In this document: positions 33,984-43,167 of the stretch, piece after piece
How the letters are laid out: each line of letters begins with the position of its first letter
Numbering within the stretch: position 1 is the stretch's first letter
Origin: Algirhabdus cladophorae
GTDB lineage: Bacteria > Pseudomonadota > Alphaproteobacteria > Rhodobacterales > Rhodobacteraceae
Direction of reading: 5' to 3'
DNA length: 64,000 bases
Assembly: GCF_044772865.1 (NCBI RefSeq)
Contig: NZ_CP173029.1
Location: 434,001-498,000, forward strand
The notes under the pieces: generated by a model
The model's database searches: none
Seen by the model: the letters and a program-made list of their open reading frames with translations, nothing else
Told to the model about the DNA's origin: nothing
Made by a program: the position numbers and the translations under genes

Positions 33984-35915
33984 TCAATCCCCCGCCGCGC
34001 GGCCTTTGAGGGCGACAATGCCCTTTGGCCGGAATTGAATGAACAGGATGATAAAGAGGATCATATAGGTCTGGGCCGCCAGCGTGTTCGATGGATTGAA
34101 CCATTCGATGATCTTTTGCAGACCGCCAATCATGCCTGCCCCCGCCAAAGTGCCCCAAACATTTCCCACACCGCCGACAACGACGGTCATAAAGCTTTGC
34201 ACGATGTAATCAGCGCCCATCTCGGACGTCACTTTGGCATAAAGACCGATAGCCACGCCTGCGATACCTGCGATGCCTGAGCCAAGGCCGAAGGTCATCA
34301 TATTGATCCGGTCTGGATTGATCCCCATGGATGCTGCCATACGCGGGTTTTGCGTCACGGCGCGCACCTCTAGGCCAAGGCGCGTGCGCTTGAGAATGAA
34401 CAGGATCAACCCAAGAAAAATCAGCGCAAGGATGAAGATCGCGATGCGGATGTAGGAAATCGCCACAACATCATTAAACACCAGCGCCCCGTCCAGCCAA
34501 GCAGGGGATGTCAGGGGGCGGGCTTGGGTGCCAAAAATGTTCTTGGCCAACTGTTGTAAAGCGATTGAAATCCCGAAGGTGGCCAACAGTGTTTCCAGCG
34601 GGCGATGGTAGAGCTTGCGGATGACCAACCGTTCCATCACCACACCTGCGGCAAAGGTCACGGCAAAGGCCACGGGCAAGGCAATGATGATCGAGACAGT
34701 ATAATTTGGCACAAACTGCTGGATCACAAAGCCCGTGTAGGCGCCCATCATGATAAATTCGCCATGGGCCATGTTGATCACGCCCATCACGCCAAAGGTG
34801 ATCGCCAGACCGATCGCTGCCAGAAAATAGATTGAGGCCAGCGAAAGGCCGTCTAAAAATAGATCGGCGGTTTGGTTCACGGCCACTTTGGTTTGCAGGC
34901 TGTCGAGGCTGGCTTGTGCGGCATCGGTTACATCGGAATTGCCTTCGATGAACGTGTCGAAAAACACGTTCGCCTCAAGAGTGCGCTCCACATCGGCGTC
35001 GCTCACCAATGGTGCGACTACACCGGATTGGGCAAGGGCTGCATAGGCCTCAGCCCTGGCCTCAAAGCTGTCGAGTTGAGCGACAGACAGACCGCCCACG
35101 CGTCCATCCACGATGTTGTCGGTTAATGCGGCTTTAATCTGATCTTGGCTGGTTTGAGGCTGGGCCAGATTTGCTTTGACGAGCATCTCATAGGCGTCAG
35201 CCTTGGGGATATCGACACCAGGCGTCAGGATGGCGGCGATGTTTTCGCCCTCGGGTAGGGTCGGCGCAGCAGTGCGTTTGGTGCTGAGGATCTGGTTGAA
35301 GACTGCGCGAATATCAACGGACAGATCGCCTGCCATGGCCTCGATTGCGGCAATACGTTGGTCGGGGTCCTTGGCAAAACTTGCGGTCATCATAACGGCA
35401 AGACGTTCTTTTGTGGCCTTTAGGGTCGCATCGGTCTCGCCATCGATAGAGGCCTGCAGTGGCTCCAGCTGATCGGGTTTCATATCACGGGCTAAGGCCT
35501 CTACCGCGCTTTGGCGGCGGGTGATGTCCGGATCGGAAAGCTGAAACTGCACCAATGCGGTGCCGATAGAACGACGTACACCGCCATTTGGTTTAACCTG
35601 CTTGAGATCATCTGGCGCAGGGCCTGCGTCGGCCTCGGTGGTGATATCAATAAGGGTGGCTTCGTCGCTGCTGAGGTAGAAAAACAAACCGTCTGAGCCG
35701 CGCACGTAAAGCTCTTTGTTTTGCCAGCGTTCTAGAAAGGTAGCTGCTTGGGGCAGGCCAGAGGCCGCCAGATCGTCCAGCACAACGCCCACTGTTTTGC
35801 GGCCCGGTTTGGCGACTTCAGCTTGGTGTGTTTGGAGAATGGATTGCAGATCTTGAGCACTGGCTGATGTGGCCAAAAGAAGACCGAGCAGAGCGGCGAG
35901 TATCAAACGGAACAT
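33984..35915 (-). CDS. urtB: Urea ABC transporter permease UrtB (long form)
   Basis: This 643-residue protein begins with a signal-like helix (MFRLILAALLGLLLATSASA). A soluble region of about 330 residues rich in acidic and alanine residues follows, and then a LivH-type permease domain (GVINMAHGEFIMMGAYTG...). Long UrtB proteins with such an N-terminal extension are usual in proteobacteria; the extension is probably periplasmic and of unknown role. It lies 63 bp after urtA. The start at 35915 is preferred because of the signal sequence. Confidence 0.9.
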   Translation of the reverse strand: MFRLILAALLGLLLATSASAQDLQSILQTHQAEVAKPGRKTVGVVLDDLAASGLPQAATFLERWQNKELYVRGSDGLFFYLSSDEATLIDITTEADAGPAPDDLKQVKPNGGVRRSIGTALVQFQLSDPDITRRQSAVEALARDMKPDQLEPLQASIDGETDATLKATKERLAVMMTASFAKDPDQRIAAIEAMAGDLSVDIRAVFNQILSTKRTAAPTLPEGENIAAILTPGVDIPKADAYEMLVKANLAQPQTSQDQIKAALTDNIVDGRVGGLSVAQLDSFEARAEAYAALAQSGVVAPLVSDADVERTLEANVFFDTFIEGNSDVTDAAQASLDSLQTKVAVNQTADLFLDGLSLASIYFLAAIGLAITFGVMGVINMAHGEFIMMGAYTGFVIQQFVPNYTVSIIIALPVAFAVTFAAGVVMERLVIRKLYHRPLETLLATFGISIALQQLAKNIFGTQARPLTSPAWLDGALVFNDVVAISYIRIAIFILALIFLGLILFILKRTRLGLEVRAVTQNPRMAASMGINPDRINMMTFGLGSGIAGIAGVAIGLYAKVTSEMGADYIVQSFMTVVVGGVGNVWGTLAGAGMIGGLQKIIEWFNPSNTLAAQTYMILFIILFIQFRPKGIVALKGRAAGD

Positions 35916-35978
35916 GAAGGGGGGCCTGTCGATCAAAGAAACGGCGCAGTGGGCGATCCACTGCGCCATTCAGGTCGT

Positions 35979-37262
35979 TTAGTAGTTAGATGTCAACTGA
36001 ACGCATGTGTTGGTAGCAGTGTTGTACATACCGCAACCCAGTTCTTTCCAGTCGGACTTCAGAACAGCAGAGTCTGGCAGGTAGTCTGTCCATGCATCGC
36101 CCGGCACTTCTGTTGTCTGGCTGATGATGTCGAACTGACCCTCGGCTGTGATTTCGCCGATCAACACTGGTTTGGCCAGGTGGTGGTTTGGCAACATCAC
36201 GGCTGTACCGCCTGTCAAGTTCGGGAACTCCTGGCCGTACATTGCTGTACGAACGGCGTCCACGTCGGTTGTGCCAGCAGCCTCAACCGCGTTCACCCAC
36301 ATGTTAAAGCCGATGTAGTGGGCTTCCATTGGGTCGTTTGTCACACGCTCGGCGCCTGCAAACTCTTTCCATGCTGCGATAAAGTCTGTGTTGGCGTCAG
36401 ATTCAGCGGATTGGAAGTAGTTCCAAGCGGCCAAGTGACCGACCAAGTTGGATGTGTCCAAACCGGACAGCTCTTCTTCACCTACCGAGAACGCAACAAC
36501 CGGGATGTCGTCAGCCGAAATGCCTGCAGCCGCCAGTTCTTTATAGAAACCGATGTTTGCGTCACCATTGATGGTCGAGATCACGCCAACCTGCTTGCCG
36601 TCTTCGCCCAAGGCAACAACGTCAGCAACGATAGTGGCCCAGTCGGATTGACCAAAGGGCGTGTAGTTCACAAAGATATCGTCAGCGGCGATGCCGTTGT
36701 CCTGCAGATAGCTTTCGAGGATATTGTTGGTTGTCCGTGGGTACACATAGTCGGTGCCCAACAGTGCAAATTTCTCAACGCCCAGTTCCTCTAGGAAGTA
36801 GTCTACGGCAGGGATCGCCTGTTGGTTGGGGGCAGCACCTGTGTAGAACACGTTTTTGGAGCTTTCTTCGCCTTCATATTGAACAGGGTAGAACATCAGA
36901 CCGTTCAACTCTTCCAGAACCGGCAGCGCAGATTTGCGCGACACAGATGTCCAAGAGCCAAAGATCACGTCAACTTCGGATACAGTCAGCAATTCACGTG
37001 CTTTTTCGGCAAACAGCGGCCAGTCGGAGGCTGGGTCAACAACCACAGCTTCGATTTCGCAGCCCAAAACACCGCCTTTGGCGTTTTGCTGGTCAACCAA
37101 CATCACCATTGTGTCTTTCAGTGTTGTTTCGGAAATGGCCATTGTGCCCGACAGCGAGTGCAAGACACCAATTTTGACCGGGTCGGCGCACTCAGCCGCC
37201 GCAAAGCCAGCCGTAAGGGTCAAGGCAGCAGCGCCTGTCAGTGTTGTTTTGAGGATTGTCAT
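35979..37262 (-). CDS. urtA: Urea ABC transporter substrate-binding protein UrtA
   Basis: This 427-residue periplasmic binding protein has a signal peptide (MTILKTTLTGAAALTLTAGFAAA). The UrtA pattern includes IGVLHSLSGTMAISETTLKD, DVIFGSWTSVSRKSALPVLE and YVYPRTTNNILES. It captures urea and hands it to UrtBC. First gene of the urtABCDE operon; such operons are normally switched on by nitrogen limitation, but I found no clear NtrC or sigma-54 site upstream. Confidence 0.94.
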   Translation of the reverse strand: MTILKTTLTGAAALTLTAGFAAAECADPVKIGVLHSLSGTMAISETTLKDTMVMLVDQQNAKGGVLGCEIEAVVVDPASDWPLFAEKARELLTVSEVDVIFGSWTSVSRKSALPVLEELNGLMFYPVQYEGEESSKNVFYTGAAPNQQAIPAVDYFLEELGVEKFALLGTDYVYPRTTNNILESYLQDNGIAADDIFVNYTPFGQSDWATIVADVVALGEDGKQVGVISTINGDANIGFYKELAAAGISADDIPVVAFSVGEEELSGLDTSNLVGHLAAWNYFQSAESDANTDFIAAWKEFAGAERVTNDPMEAHYIGFNMWVNAVEAAGTTDVDAVRTAMYGQEFPNLTGGTAVMLPNHHLAKPVLIGEITAEGQFDIISQTTEVPGDAWTDYLPDSAVLKSDWKELGCGMYNTATNTCVQLTSNY

Positions 37263-37693
37263 TCTTTTCTCCCTGCGGGGGCAATCGCCCGAGGCAACAA
37301 CGTTGCACTCGAAGGCCGAAGCACATAGCAATATCCCGCAACTTTAGTTGCAAATCGTGTGGCGGCCTGATCGAGGTCCAATTCGTAAGGTCGTCACACA
37401 CCCCGGGGTTCGAATGGCGTGAACACACGCAGCACGCCCCCCAGCGACAGCGCTAGTCACGCGGCAGGACCCTGTTAGTTCAAGTTTGGGGTTACGAAAG
37501 CTTCTACGATCGGATCAATTGATTATTAATTAGGCAAATTCTGGGCTGTACGATCATTTATTGGGCGATGCCTAGCAGACATCTGGGTCGTTTTTGAAAC
37601 GCGGAGTGCCTCAATTCTTGTAACGACTCGTGGGGTTATGGATGCCAAACAAGTGCGGCACCCATAGCCATGACAGACGAAATAGACGCTGGA
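37263..37693. promoter_or_regulatory. Intergenic region upstream of urtA with a perfect dyad
   Basis: These 431 bp hold no supported gene. They carry the urtA promoter on the minus strand. A perfect inverted repeat, GCAACT-TT-AGTTGC (37338-37351), lies 76 bp before the urtA start and could be an operator. A further A/T-rich stretch (about 37510-37545) is also present. I saw no sigma-54 -24/-12 pattern. The far end borders the stop of the DUF6505 gene. Confidence 0.4.
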
Positions 37694-38200
37694 TCAGTGT
37701 TGATGCGGCTCGTCGTCCAAGGATCCATGGATCGCAAATTGGTCCAGCCCAGCCTCGCGCTGTTCAATGATGCGAAAGCCTTCCTTGACGCCAGCATCGG
37801 TCAGTTCGCGTGCCACGGTCAAAACTGTGTTTGGATCTTGGTCTTCGCAAAGCTCGGCCATATGGCGCAGTTCATCCTCGGCCACGCCAAGGGCGGCCTC
37901 AATGGACGGGGCCCCGTAGATTTGGACAAAATGCTGGGCTAAGGCCGTTTTTAGTGCCTCAAACTCGGCAGGTTCGACTTGTGTGACGGCCACAAATGTC
38001 ACGCGCCCAAAGGTTTCGACACCCAGCCAACCATTTGAAAAAGCTTGTTTTGCTTTGCCCGTCAGGTCGCCCTGTCCCCAGTTCGAGAATTCAAATCCAC
38101 CCGAGATGCACCATTCGCCCGTGCGTGCGGGCGTGTGAAAGACATTCATATCGCTTTCATCAAAATGAATAGCGCGGGCCAATTTGCGGACCTCGGTCAT
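37694..38200 (-). CDS. DUF6505 family protein
   Basis: This 168-residue soluble protein of unknown function fits what I recall of DUF6505 in alphaproteobacteria: it starts with a KLARAIHFDESD block and has SGGFEFSNW and WLGVETFGRVTFVAV. It has no signal peptide or membrane helix. It starts 4 bp after the DUF4444 gene and ends the minus-strand run DUF6494-Mrp-DUF4444-DUF6505 beside the formate dehydrogenase locus, suggesting a linked, perhaps assembly, role. Confidence 0.75.
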   Translation of the reverse strand: MTEVRKLARAIHFDESDMNVFHTPARTGEWCISGGFEFSNWGQGDLTGKAKQAFSNGWLGVETFGRVTFVAVTQVEPAEFEALKTALAQHFVQIYGAPSIEAALGVAEDELRHMAELCEDQDPNTVLTVARELTDAGVKEGFRIIEQREAGLDQFAIHGSLDDEPHQH

Positions 38201-38204
38201 GTGA

Positions 38205-38906
38205 TCATCCTTCCAAAACTTCGGTCAGTGGGATCAAATGTGTGGTTTCGGCCTCGCGCAGCAGCATGCCAAACCGTTCATCGATCCCCAAAAATGTGCC
38301 TGTTATCCCGTTGCGGGTGATATCTTCGCCGATGCCGTAGGCCAAGCCGCGCCAGTCACGGTGCAGGTTGCCCGCACCCTCGTCGGTCCATGTGTTGATG
38401 CCCACCAACGTGTGTTTCACCCAGGACTCCAGCAAGTCAACGGCGTTCACGTCGGCGCAGCCTTCGGCATAGAGCGTGGTTTCATCCGGTGTTGTTCCCG
38501 GATCATCGCTTTGGGGCCATAAGGGCAGGGTCAGGCCAACGACGATCCAATCAGGCTCGGCCTCTGGATCCGCAGTTTGGGCGGCAATGCGTAAACTACC
38601 GCAAACCGCCCCGTTGATGCGCAGTCCTCCGTGCCAATCCAGATGCACTGCCACCTCGGGTGGGGCCAGTGCGCCAAGTGCATTTTGAAATCCGACCGCA
38701 CAAAGTGGCAGCATCATCACCGCATCGCGCAGAGGTACATCGGGGGCAAAGACGATGGCCGCATTCAGGCTGTTGGCCCCCACATTATGCACAACCAGCC
38801 CCGCGTCGCAGCCGCGTATGGCATGGCTGCAGGCCTTTTCAAACGGGTCGGCTGGGCCTTCTAAGGCAAGGCCTTCAAAGAGGGGCGGAAAAACCGGTTG
38901 GGTCAT
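38205..38906 (-). CDS. DUF4444 protein, biotin/lipoate ligase-like fold, probably degenerate
   Basis: This 233-residue protein resembles the biotin/lipoate protein ligase fold in layout, with a C-terminal DUF4444 segment (RDWRGLAYGIGEDI...GTFLGIDERFGMLLR) like the small C-terminal beta barrel of BirA. Where active ligases have KWPND and a catalytic lysine in a GxKxxGI motif, this protein reads LDWHGG and NGAVCGSLR with no lysine, and the GRGRxGR loop is absent. It may therefore bind rather than ligate. It overlaps mrp by 4 bp. Confidence 0.7.
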   Translation of the reverse strand: MTQPVFPPLFEGLALEGPADPFEKACSHAIRGCDAGLVVHNVGANSLNAAIVFAPDVPLRDAVMMLPLCAVGFQNALGALAPPEVAVHLDWHGGLRINGAVCGSLRIAAQTADPEAEPDWIVVGLTLPLWPQSDDPGTTPDETTLYAEGCADVNAVDLLESWVKHTLVGINTWTDEGAGNLHRDWRGLAYGIGEDITRNGITGTFLGIDERFGMLLREAETTHLIPLTEVLEG

Positions 38907-39958
38907 GCCTGTCCTGCGTCAATCAGTGCCTTGGCTACGGTGCGAAACCCTTGGGCCTGCGCAGATTCAGGTTTTGAGACAACAATCGGTGCGCCACCAT
39001 CAGCAGCCAGCCGAATGTCCAAATGCAACGGAATCTCTGCCAGCAAAGGCACGCCCAGTTTTTCGGCCTCGTTCGTGACACCGCCATGGCCAAACACATG
39101 TTCTTCATGTCCGCACTGAGAACAGATATGGGTGCTCATGTTTTCAATCATCCCAATGATCGGCGTGCCCAACTGGTTGAACATATCGATGCCTTTGCGC
39201 GCATCCAAAAGGGCCACATCCTGCGGGGTCGAGACGATCAGCGCACCGTCCAGATGCGCCTTTTGGGCAAGTGTCATCTGCACATCACCGGTCCCCGGTG
39301 GCAGGTCGACAATCAGGACATCCAAAGCACCCCATTGCACTTGGCTGAGCATCTGTTGCAGCGCGCCCATCAGCATCGGACCACGCCAGACTACGGCCTG
39401 ATCTTCGTTGGTCATCAGACCGATTGACATCATGGTCACACCGTAATTGCGCAGGGGCAGGATCAATTTGCCATCGGGGCTTTGTGGGCGGCCCGAGACG
39501 CCCAGCATCCGCGGTTGTGAGGGGCCATAAACATCGGCATCCAGCATTCCAACGCGGCGGCCCTCGGCGGCCAATGCGCAGGCAAGGTTTGAGGCCACGG
39601 TTGATTTCCCAACGCCGCCTTTGCCCGAAGCTACGGCGATAATGCGATCAATGCCTGGGATTTTTTCCGGGCCCTTTGGCGGTGCTTTCTTGCCCAACCC
39701 CAGATCTGGTGGTGGGGCTTGCTGGGCATGTGCTGTCATCACGATAGACACGGATTTTGCGCCTAACGCGGTTAAAGCTGCTTCGGCGTCTGATTTGGTG
39801 GTGGCAAAGGCATCCGGGCTGTCGACTTCCATGACAAACCGCACAGCGCCGTCGTCCACATTCAGGGCGCGCACGAGGCCTGCCTCTACCATATCCACGC
39901 CCGAGGGCGCTTTGATCTTCCTTAGGCATTCCAGTGCTTGGTCTCGGGTCAGGGTCAT
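38903..39958 (-). CDS. Mrp/ApbC-type iron-sulfur carrier P-loop ATPase
   Basis: This 351-residue Mrp/NBP35 family protein has an N-terminal DUF59-like domain, then the deviant Walker A GKGGVGKST (112-120), LIVDLPPGTGDVQM, and the cluster-binding CSQCGHEEH motif near residue 275. The family carries and transfers 4Fe-4S clusters. The location next to a formate dehydrogenase with many Fe-S clusters makes that enzyme a possible client. The start directly follows the stop of the DUF6494 gene, and the end overlaps the DUF4444 gene by 4 bp. Confidence 0.92.
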   Translation of the reverse strand: MTLTRDQALECLRKIKAPSGVDMVEAGLVRALNVDDGAVRFVMEVDSPDAFATTKSDAEAALTALGAKSVSIVMTAHAQQAPPPDLGLGKKAPPKGPEKIPGIDRIIAVASGKGGVGKSTVASNLACALAAEGRRVGMLDADVYGPSQPRMLGVSGRPQSPDGKLILPLRNYGVTMMSIGLMTNEDQAVVWRGPMLMGALQQMLSQVQWGALDVLIVDLPPGTGDVQMTLAQKAHLDGALIVSTPQDVALLDARKGIDMFNQLGTPIIGMIENMSTHICSQCGHEEHVFGHGGVTNEAEKLGVPLLAEIPLHLDIRLAADGGAPIVVSKPESAQAQGFRTVAKALIDAGQA

Positions 39959-40150
39959 TTATGGGCCTTCAATCTTGCCAGTCACCACATGCTTCAGTTC
40001 GACCCCGTCGATGGTCAGCACGACCTTGGCATCAAAGGTCTTGCCTTGGGTGTTTTCCGTGGATCTCATAGCCTCTTCAATGGCTTGCTGGGATGTCACG
40101 CCCACTTGCTTGAGGAATTTACGCATCGACATATTGAAGTCATCGCTCAT
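39959..40150 (-). CDS. DUF6494 small protein
   Basis: This 63-residue protein (MSDDFNMSMRKFLKQVGVTS at the start) matches the DUF6494 pattern: a short helical half with KFLKQVGVTSQQAIEEA, then a beta half with VVLTIDGVELKHVV. It is cytosolic and has no known function. It is immediately upstream of mrp with no gap, so it is probably the first gene of the Mrp-DUF4444-DUF6505 operon. Confidence 0.75.
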   Translation of the reverse strand: MSDDFNMSMRKFLKQVGVTSQQAIEEAMRSTENTQGKTFDAKVVLTIDGVELKHVVTGKIEGP

Positions 40151-40245
40151 GTTTGGGCCCTTCGGTTGAGTGGGAAAGTTGACGGATCCACCCTAGCGGC
40201 CCTAGTTTGATATGCAACCAGACCCATCGAACGGGGGGCGCAAGG

Positions 40246-40971
40246 ATGTGGAGATATCTGATTTTTGGACTGCTCGTGGGGGCGGGGCCCTGCATGGCGC
40301 AGGACAAAGCTTTTGATCTGCAGGTGCCTGAAGCCCTGAGCGAAACTGGTTTTTTGCGCCACTTGCTGCCCCGGTTTTCGCTTAAGACCGGTATTCGCAT
40401 CACCGCCACGACCGAGGCGGGTATGGCGGCCTTTGGCCCGCAAGGCGTCCCGGTTTTTGCTCAGGGCGATACGATTTGGCATTTGTCGAAAACCGACGGG
40501 CCCTACACGGACCGTTTCGAGGAGTGGTTGTTGTCCGATATCGGTAAGCGAACGATTGAGGCCTTTGCGCCGGATGGAACGCCGATGTTTGATGCCAATG
40601 TCACAGCCAAGGTTGCCGAAGAAGATGTGGTTTTTGACGGCGATGTGGCCTTGGGCGAAACGGTCAGCCTGCAGCAATGCGGCCGATGTCACGTGGTCAA
40701 TGCGAAAAACCGAATGAACGCTATGGGATCGACCCCATCCTTTGCTTTGATGCGCAATTTTGGTGATTGGCAGCAGCGGTTCGAGACGTTTTTCCTGCTC
40801 AAACCACATCCAGCCTTCACTCAGGTCGAAGATGTCACCGCACCCTTTGCGGATCATTTGCCCTCGCCAATCGCGCCTATCGAAGTGACATTGGACCAGA
40901 TCGATGCGATCTTGGCCTATGTGGCGACGATTGCGCCTGCTGATCTTGGGGCGCCAATCCAAGCTCAGTGA
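40246..40971 (+). CDS. Secreted cytochrome c with a shrunken tungstate/molybdate-binding-protein-like N-terminal part
   Basis: This 241-residue exported protein starts with a signal peptide (MWRYLIFGLLVGAGPCMA). Residues 27-55 (SETGFLRHLLPRFSLKTGI region) resemble the first helix of TupA-type binding proteins. Residues 90-118 (RFEEWLLSDIGKRTIEAF, then PDGTPMF) resemble their last helix and tail; the roughly 150 residues between are reduced to about 35. A cytochrome c domain follows with CGRCH at 145-149. The ATG at 40246 has a GGGGGGCGCAAGG site. It is convergent with the ferredoxin-like gene (7-bp overlap). Probably a periplasmic electron carrier; the binding-protein part is inferred. Confidence 0.75.
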   Translation: MWRYLIFGLLVGAGPCMAQDKAFDLQVPEALSETGFLRHLLPRFSLKTGIRITATTEAGMAAFGPQGVPVFAQGDTIWHLSKTDGPYTDRFEEWLLSDIGKRTIEAFAPDGTPMFDANVTAKVAEEDVVFDGDVALGETVSLQQCGRCHVVNAKNRMNAMGSTPSFALMRNFGDWQQRFETFFLLKPHPAFTQVEDVTAPFADHLPSPIAPIEVTLDQIDAILAYVATIAPADLGAPIQAQ

Positions 40972-42911
40972 TCCTTGCGTTTGGAAAAGTAGTCTTCGGA
41001 GGTGCGCACCCTAGGCCGTTCGCCGCCTTGAAACGGGTTCTGTTCGGAATGGTACTGTGCCTGAATGCGGCAGTTTTCGCACATCTGGATCATTTTCGCA
41101 GCCTCAGAAGTGGCAAACATCGAATGGGATCCCGCCAGTTTCTCAGTGATCTTTTCGATGGTGGATTTCACGCCAAACAGGGACCCACATTCGATGCAGG
41201 CAAAGGGTTCTTCCTCGTGCATGACACGTTGGGTCAGGGCCGCATCGGTCAAGTCCAGTTGTGGCTGCAAAGTGATCGCCTTTTCAGGGCAAATGTTTGT
41301 GCACAACCCGCATTGCAGACAGGCGTCTTCTTGAAAGCGCAGTTGCGGCAAATCAGGACTGTCGCCCAAGGCCCCCGAGGGGCAAAGCGACACACACGAC
41401 AGACACAAAGTGCAGGCGTCTGTGTCCACGATCACCGCGCCATAGGGCGCATGTTCGGGCAGGTCGACTGTTGTGGCGTCCGGTTGAAGGGCCTTGGCGG
41501 CAAGGCGTGTCACCTGCCTGCGTGTTCCCAAGGGAAGGATCGGTTCAGACGTGACGGGGGCCTGCGGCGGTTGATATAGGATCTCACACAGGGCGTCAGG
41601 ATCAGCGGGCGACAGCAAGGCCACGCATGGCGCACCTGCAAGGGCTATTGCCAATTCAGCCTGCCCCTCAAGCACGGCGATTTCAGTCTTTGGGGACATC
41701 AAAACATCCACATGTTCAAAGCCAGACGCCAACGCGGCCATCATTTCCGCGTGCCCAAAGCCGGATAGGGCGTCCACCTCCAGCGGGATCACATTGGCGG
41801 GTAAACCACGGGAGAACCGTGCGGCAAGAGTGATCATCTCGAGGCCAAAACTGGCATCATGGACCAACAATCTGGCAGATTGGCCGCCCGCTGCGCGGTA
41901 GGTTGTGGCCAGCTTGGACAGCCGTTGAAAAATCGTGTCAACAGGTGGCGCGTCGTAGGTGATGGCCCCTGACGGGCACACCGCCGAGCAGGATCCGCAT
42001 CCAGCGCAAATCATCGGATCAATGGCCACATGCTCGCCCGCTGATGTGATAGCACCCGTTGGGCAGACGTTCAGGCAATTGGAACAGGCCGGTTTTTCAG
42101 CGCGGCTATGGGCGCAAATGCTGTCTTCTAGCCGCAGGTAAAGCGGTTTTTCAAAGGTGCCAATCATCTGGGCCGCATCAAAAACAGCGCGGGCCACTGA
42201 TGGGGCGTGTGTGGGGTCTGCACGCAGATACCCTTCGCGTTTTTCAGGGGCAGGGACCATGGCGGTTTGACTGGACAGATCCAGAACAATGTCGCAATGG
42301 GACCGCGCGCCGGTTTGTACTGGGGTCAGGTCAAAAGAACCGCGTCCGCCGGGGATGATCTGTTGCAGGGTTTTGAATGTCGTGGAAAATCCGCCCAATG
42401 CCCCGCTGAGCGATCCAATGCTGCCCACGACACAATCAAACCGCCGGTCTGTGACGACATGATCTGCAGTCGGCACCAACACAGTCACGGCCAAAATTTC
42501 GCATAGATCCGCTGCGGCTGTGAGGGCGGCGTCGGTGCCAATAATCAAACAGGTGCCTTCTGAAACCACATCGACGGTTTTGCCAATAGGCAAGGACAGT
42601 GCTGCTTCTGCGGCCAGTGCTGCCATTTTCGGGCCACTGTCGCCTTCGCCCCAGCCAGCGCGGTCGCGGATGTCCACAAAACCGGGGGCTGCTGCGTCGA
42701 TTTCTTGGGCAAGTTCTGTGAAAAATGCGCGCTCTTGTTGGCAGGCAATGATGGCGTCGCCTGCAGCTATTTCTTGGGCGGCACGCTCGGATTGATCGTG
42801 GCACAGGCTGGTATAGCAGGTCGAGCATTCCAGCCCGCTGGCTTTAGACAGCGCCTCGGCATCAATTGTTTGGCTGCCCAAGCAATCACAAATAATCAGT
42901 CGTTTTGCCAT
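40965..42911 (-). CDS. Multi-cluster 4Fe-4S ferredoxin-like protein of the formate dehydrogenase locus
   Basis: This 648-residue cytosolic protein has four ferredoxin-type cysteine sets: 276-283 (CSNCLNVC), 302-312 (CAGCGSCSAVC), 500-510 (CTLCLSCVSLC) and 531-541 (CLQCGLCTNIC). Extra CxxC pairs occur near 572-575 and 621-624. Between sets two and three lies a region of about 180 residues without cysteine motifs. The N-terminal 250 residues contain further cysteines and are unassigned. Such proteins occur near FDH clusters in alphaproteobacteria and may carry electrons from, or help mature, the enzyme. It is divergent from the DUF3305 gene. Confidence 0.82.
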   Translation of the reverse strand: MAKRLIICDCLGSQTIDAEALSKASGLECSTCYTSLCHDQSERAAQEIAAGDAIIACQQERAFFTELAQEIDAAAPGFVDIRDRAGWGEGDSGPKMAALAAEAALSLPIGKTVDVVSEGTCLIIGTDAALTAAADLCEILAVTVLVPTADHVVTDRRFDCVVGSIGSLSGALGGFSTTFKTLQQIIPGGRGSFDLTPVQTGARSHCDIVLDLSSQTAMVPAPEKREGYLRADPTHAPSVARAVFDAAQMIGTFEKPLYLRLEDSICAHSRAEKPACSNCLNVCPTGAITSAGEHVAIDPMICAGCGSCSAVCPSGAITYDAPPVDTIFQRLSKLATTYRAAGGQSARLLVHDASFGLEMITLAARFSRGLPANVIPLEVDALSGFGHAEMMAALASGFEHVDVLMSPKTEIAVLEGQAELAIALAGAPCVALLSPADPDALCEILYQPPQAPVTSEPILPLGTRRQVTRLAAKALQPDATTVDLPEHAPYGAVIVDTDACTLCLSCVSLCPSGALGDSPDLPQLRFQEDACLQCGLCTNICPEKAITLQPQLDLTDAALTQRVMHEEEPFACIECGSLFGVKSTIEKITEKLAGSHSMFATSEAAKMIQMCENCRIQAQYHSEQNPFQGGERPRVRTSEDYFSKRKDH

Positions 42912-43167
42912 GTTATCCCCCCCGGTGCGGCTCGCCGTTTGGGCGACCTGCGGCGTTCACGCTAAACGTGATTCCCTGATTGGGCAAACCAGAATGTCAG
43001 GGGGGCTGCGGTGGCCAGAAAATGCTGCATTGCCACATGAAAAACTGAGAATGAAACCAACCAAAAGACTAAGGTTTCCCTTAGGGCACTGTCAGTGTTG
43101 AAAGTTTTTCCATCGACCAAAAACGCCGCGCTGCAGCAACGACCGGAATAGGTTCAGTGAAAATCCA

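Noticed and set aside
43087..43097. CACTG-T-CAGTG dyad before the DUF3305 gene as an operator
   Set aside because: Arms of only five bases and no regulator nearby; too weak to list as a site.
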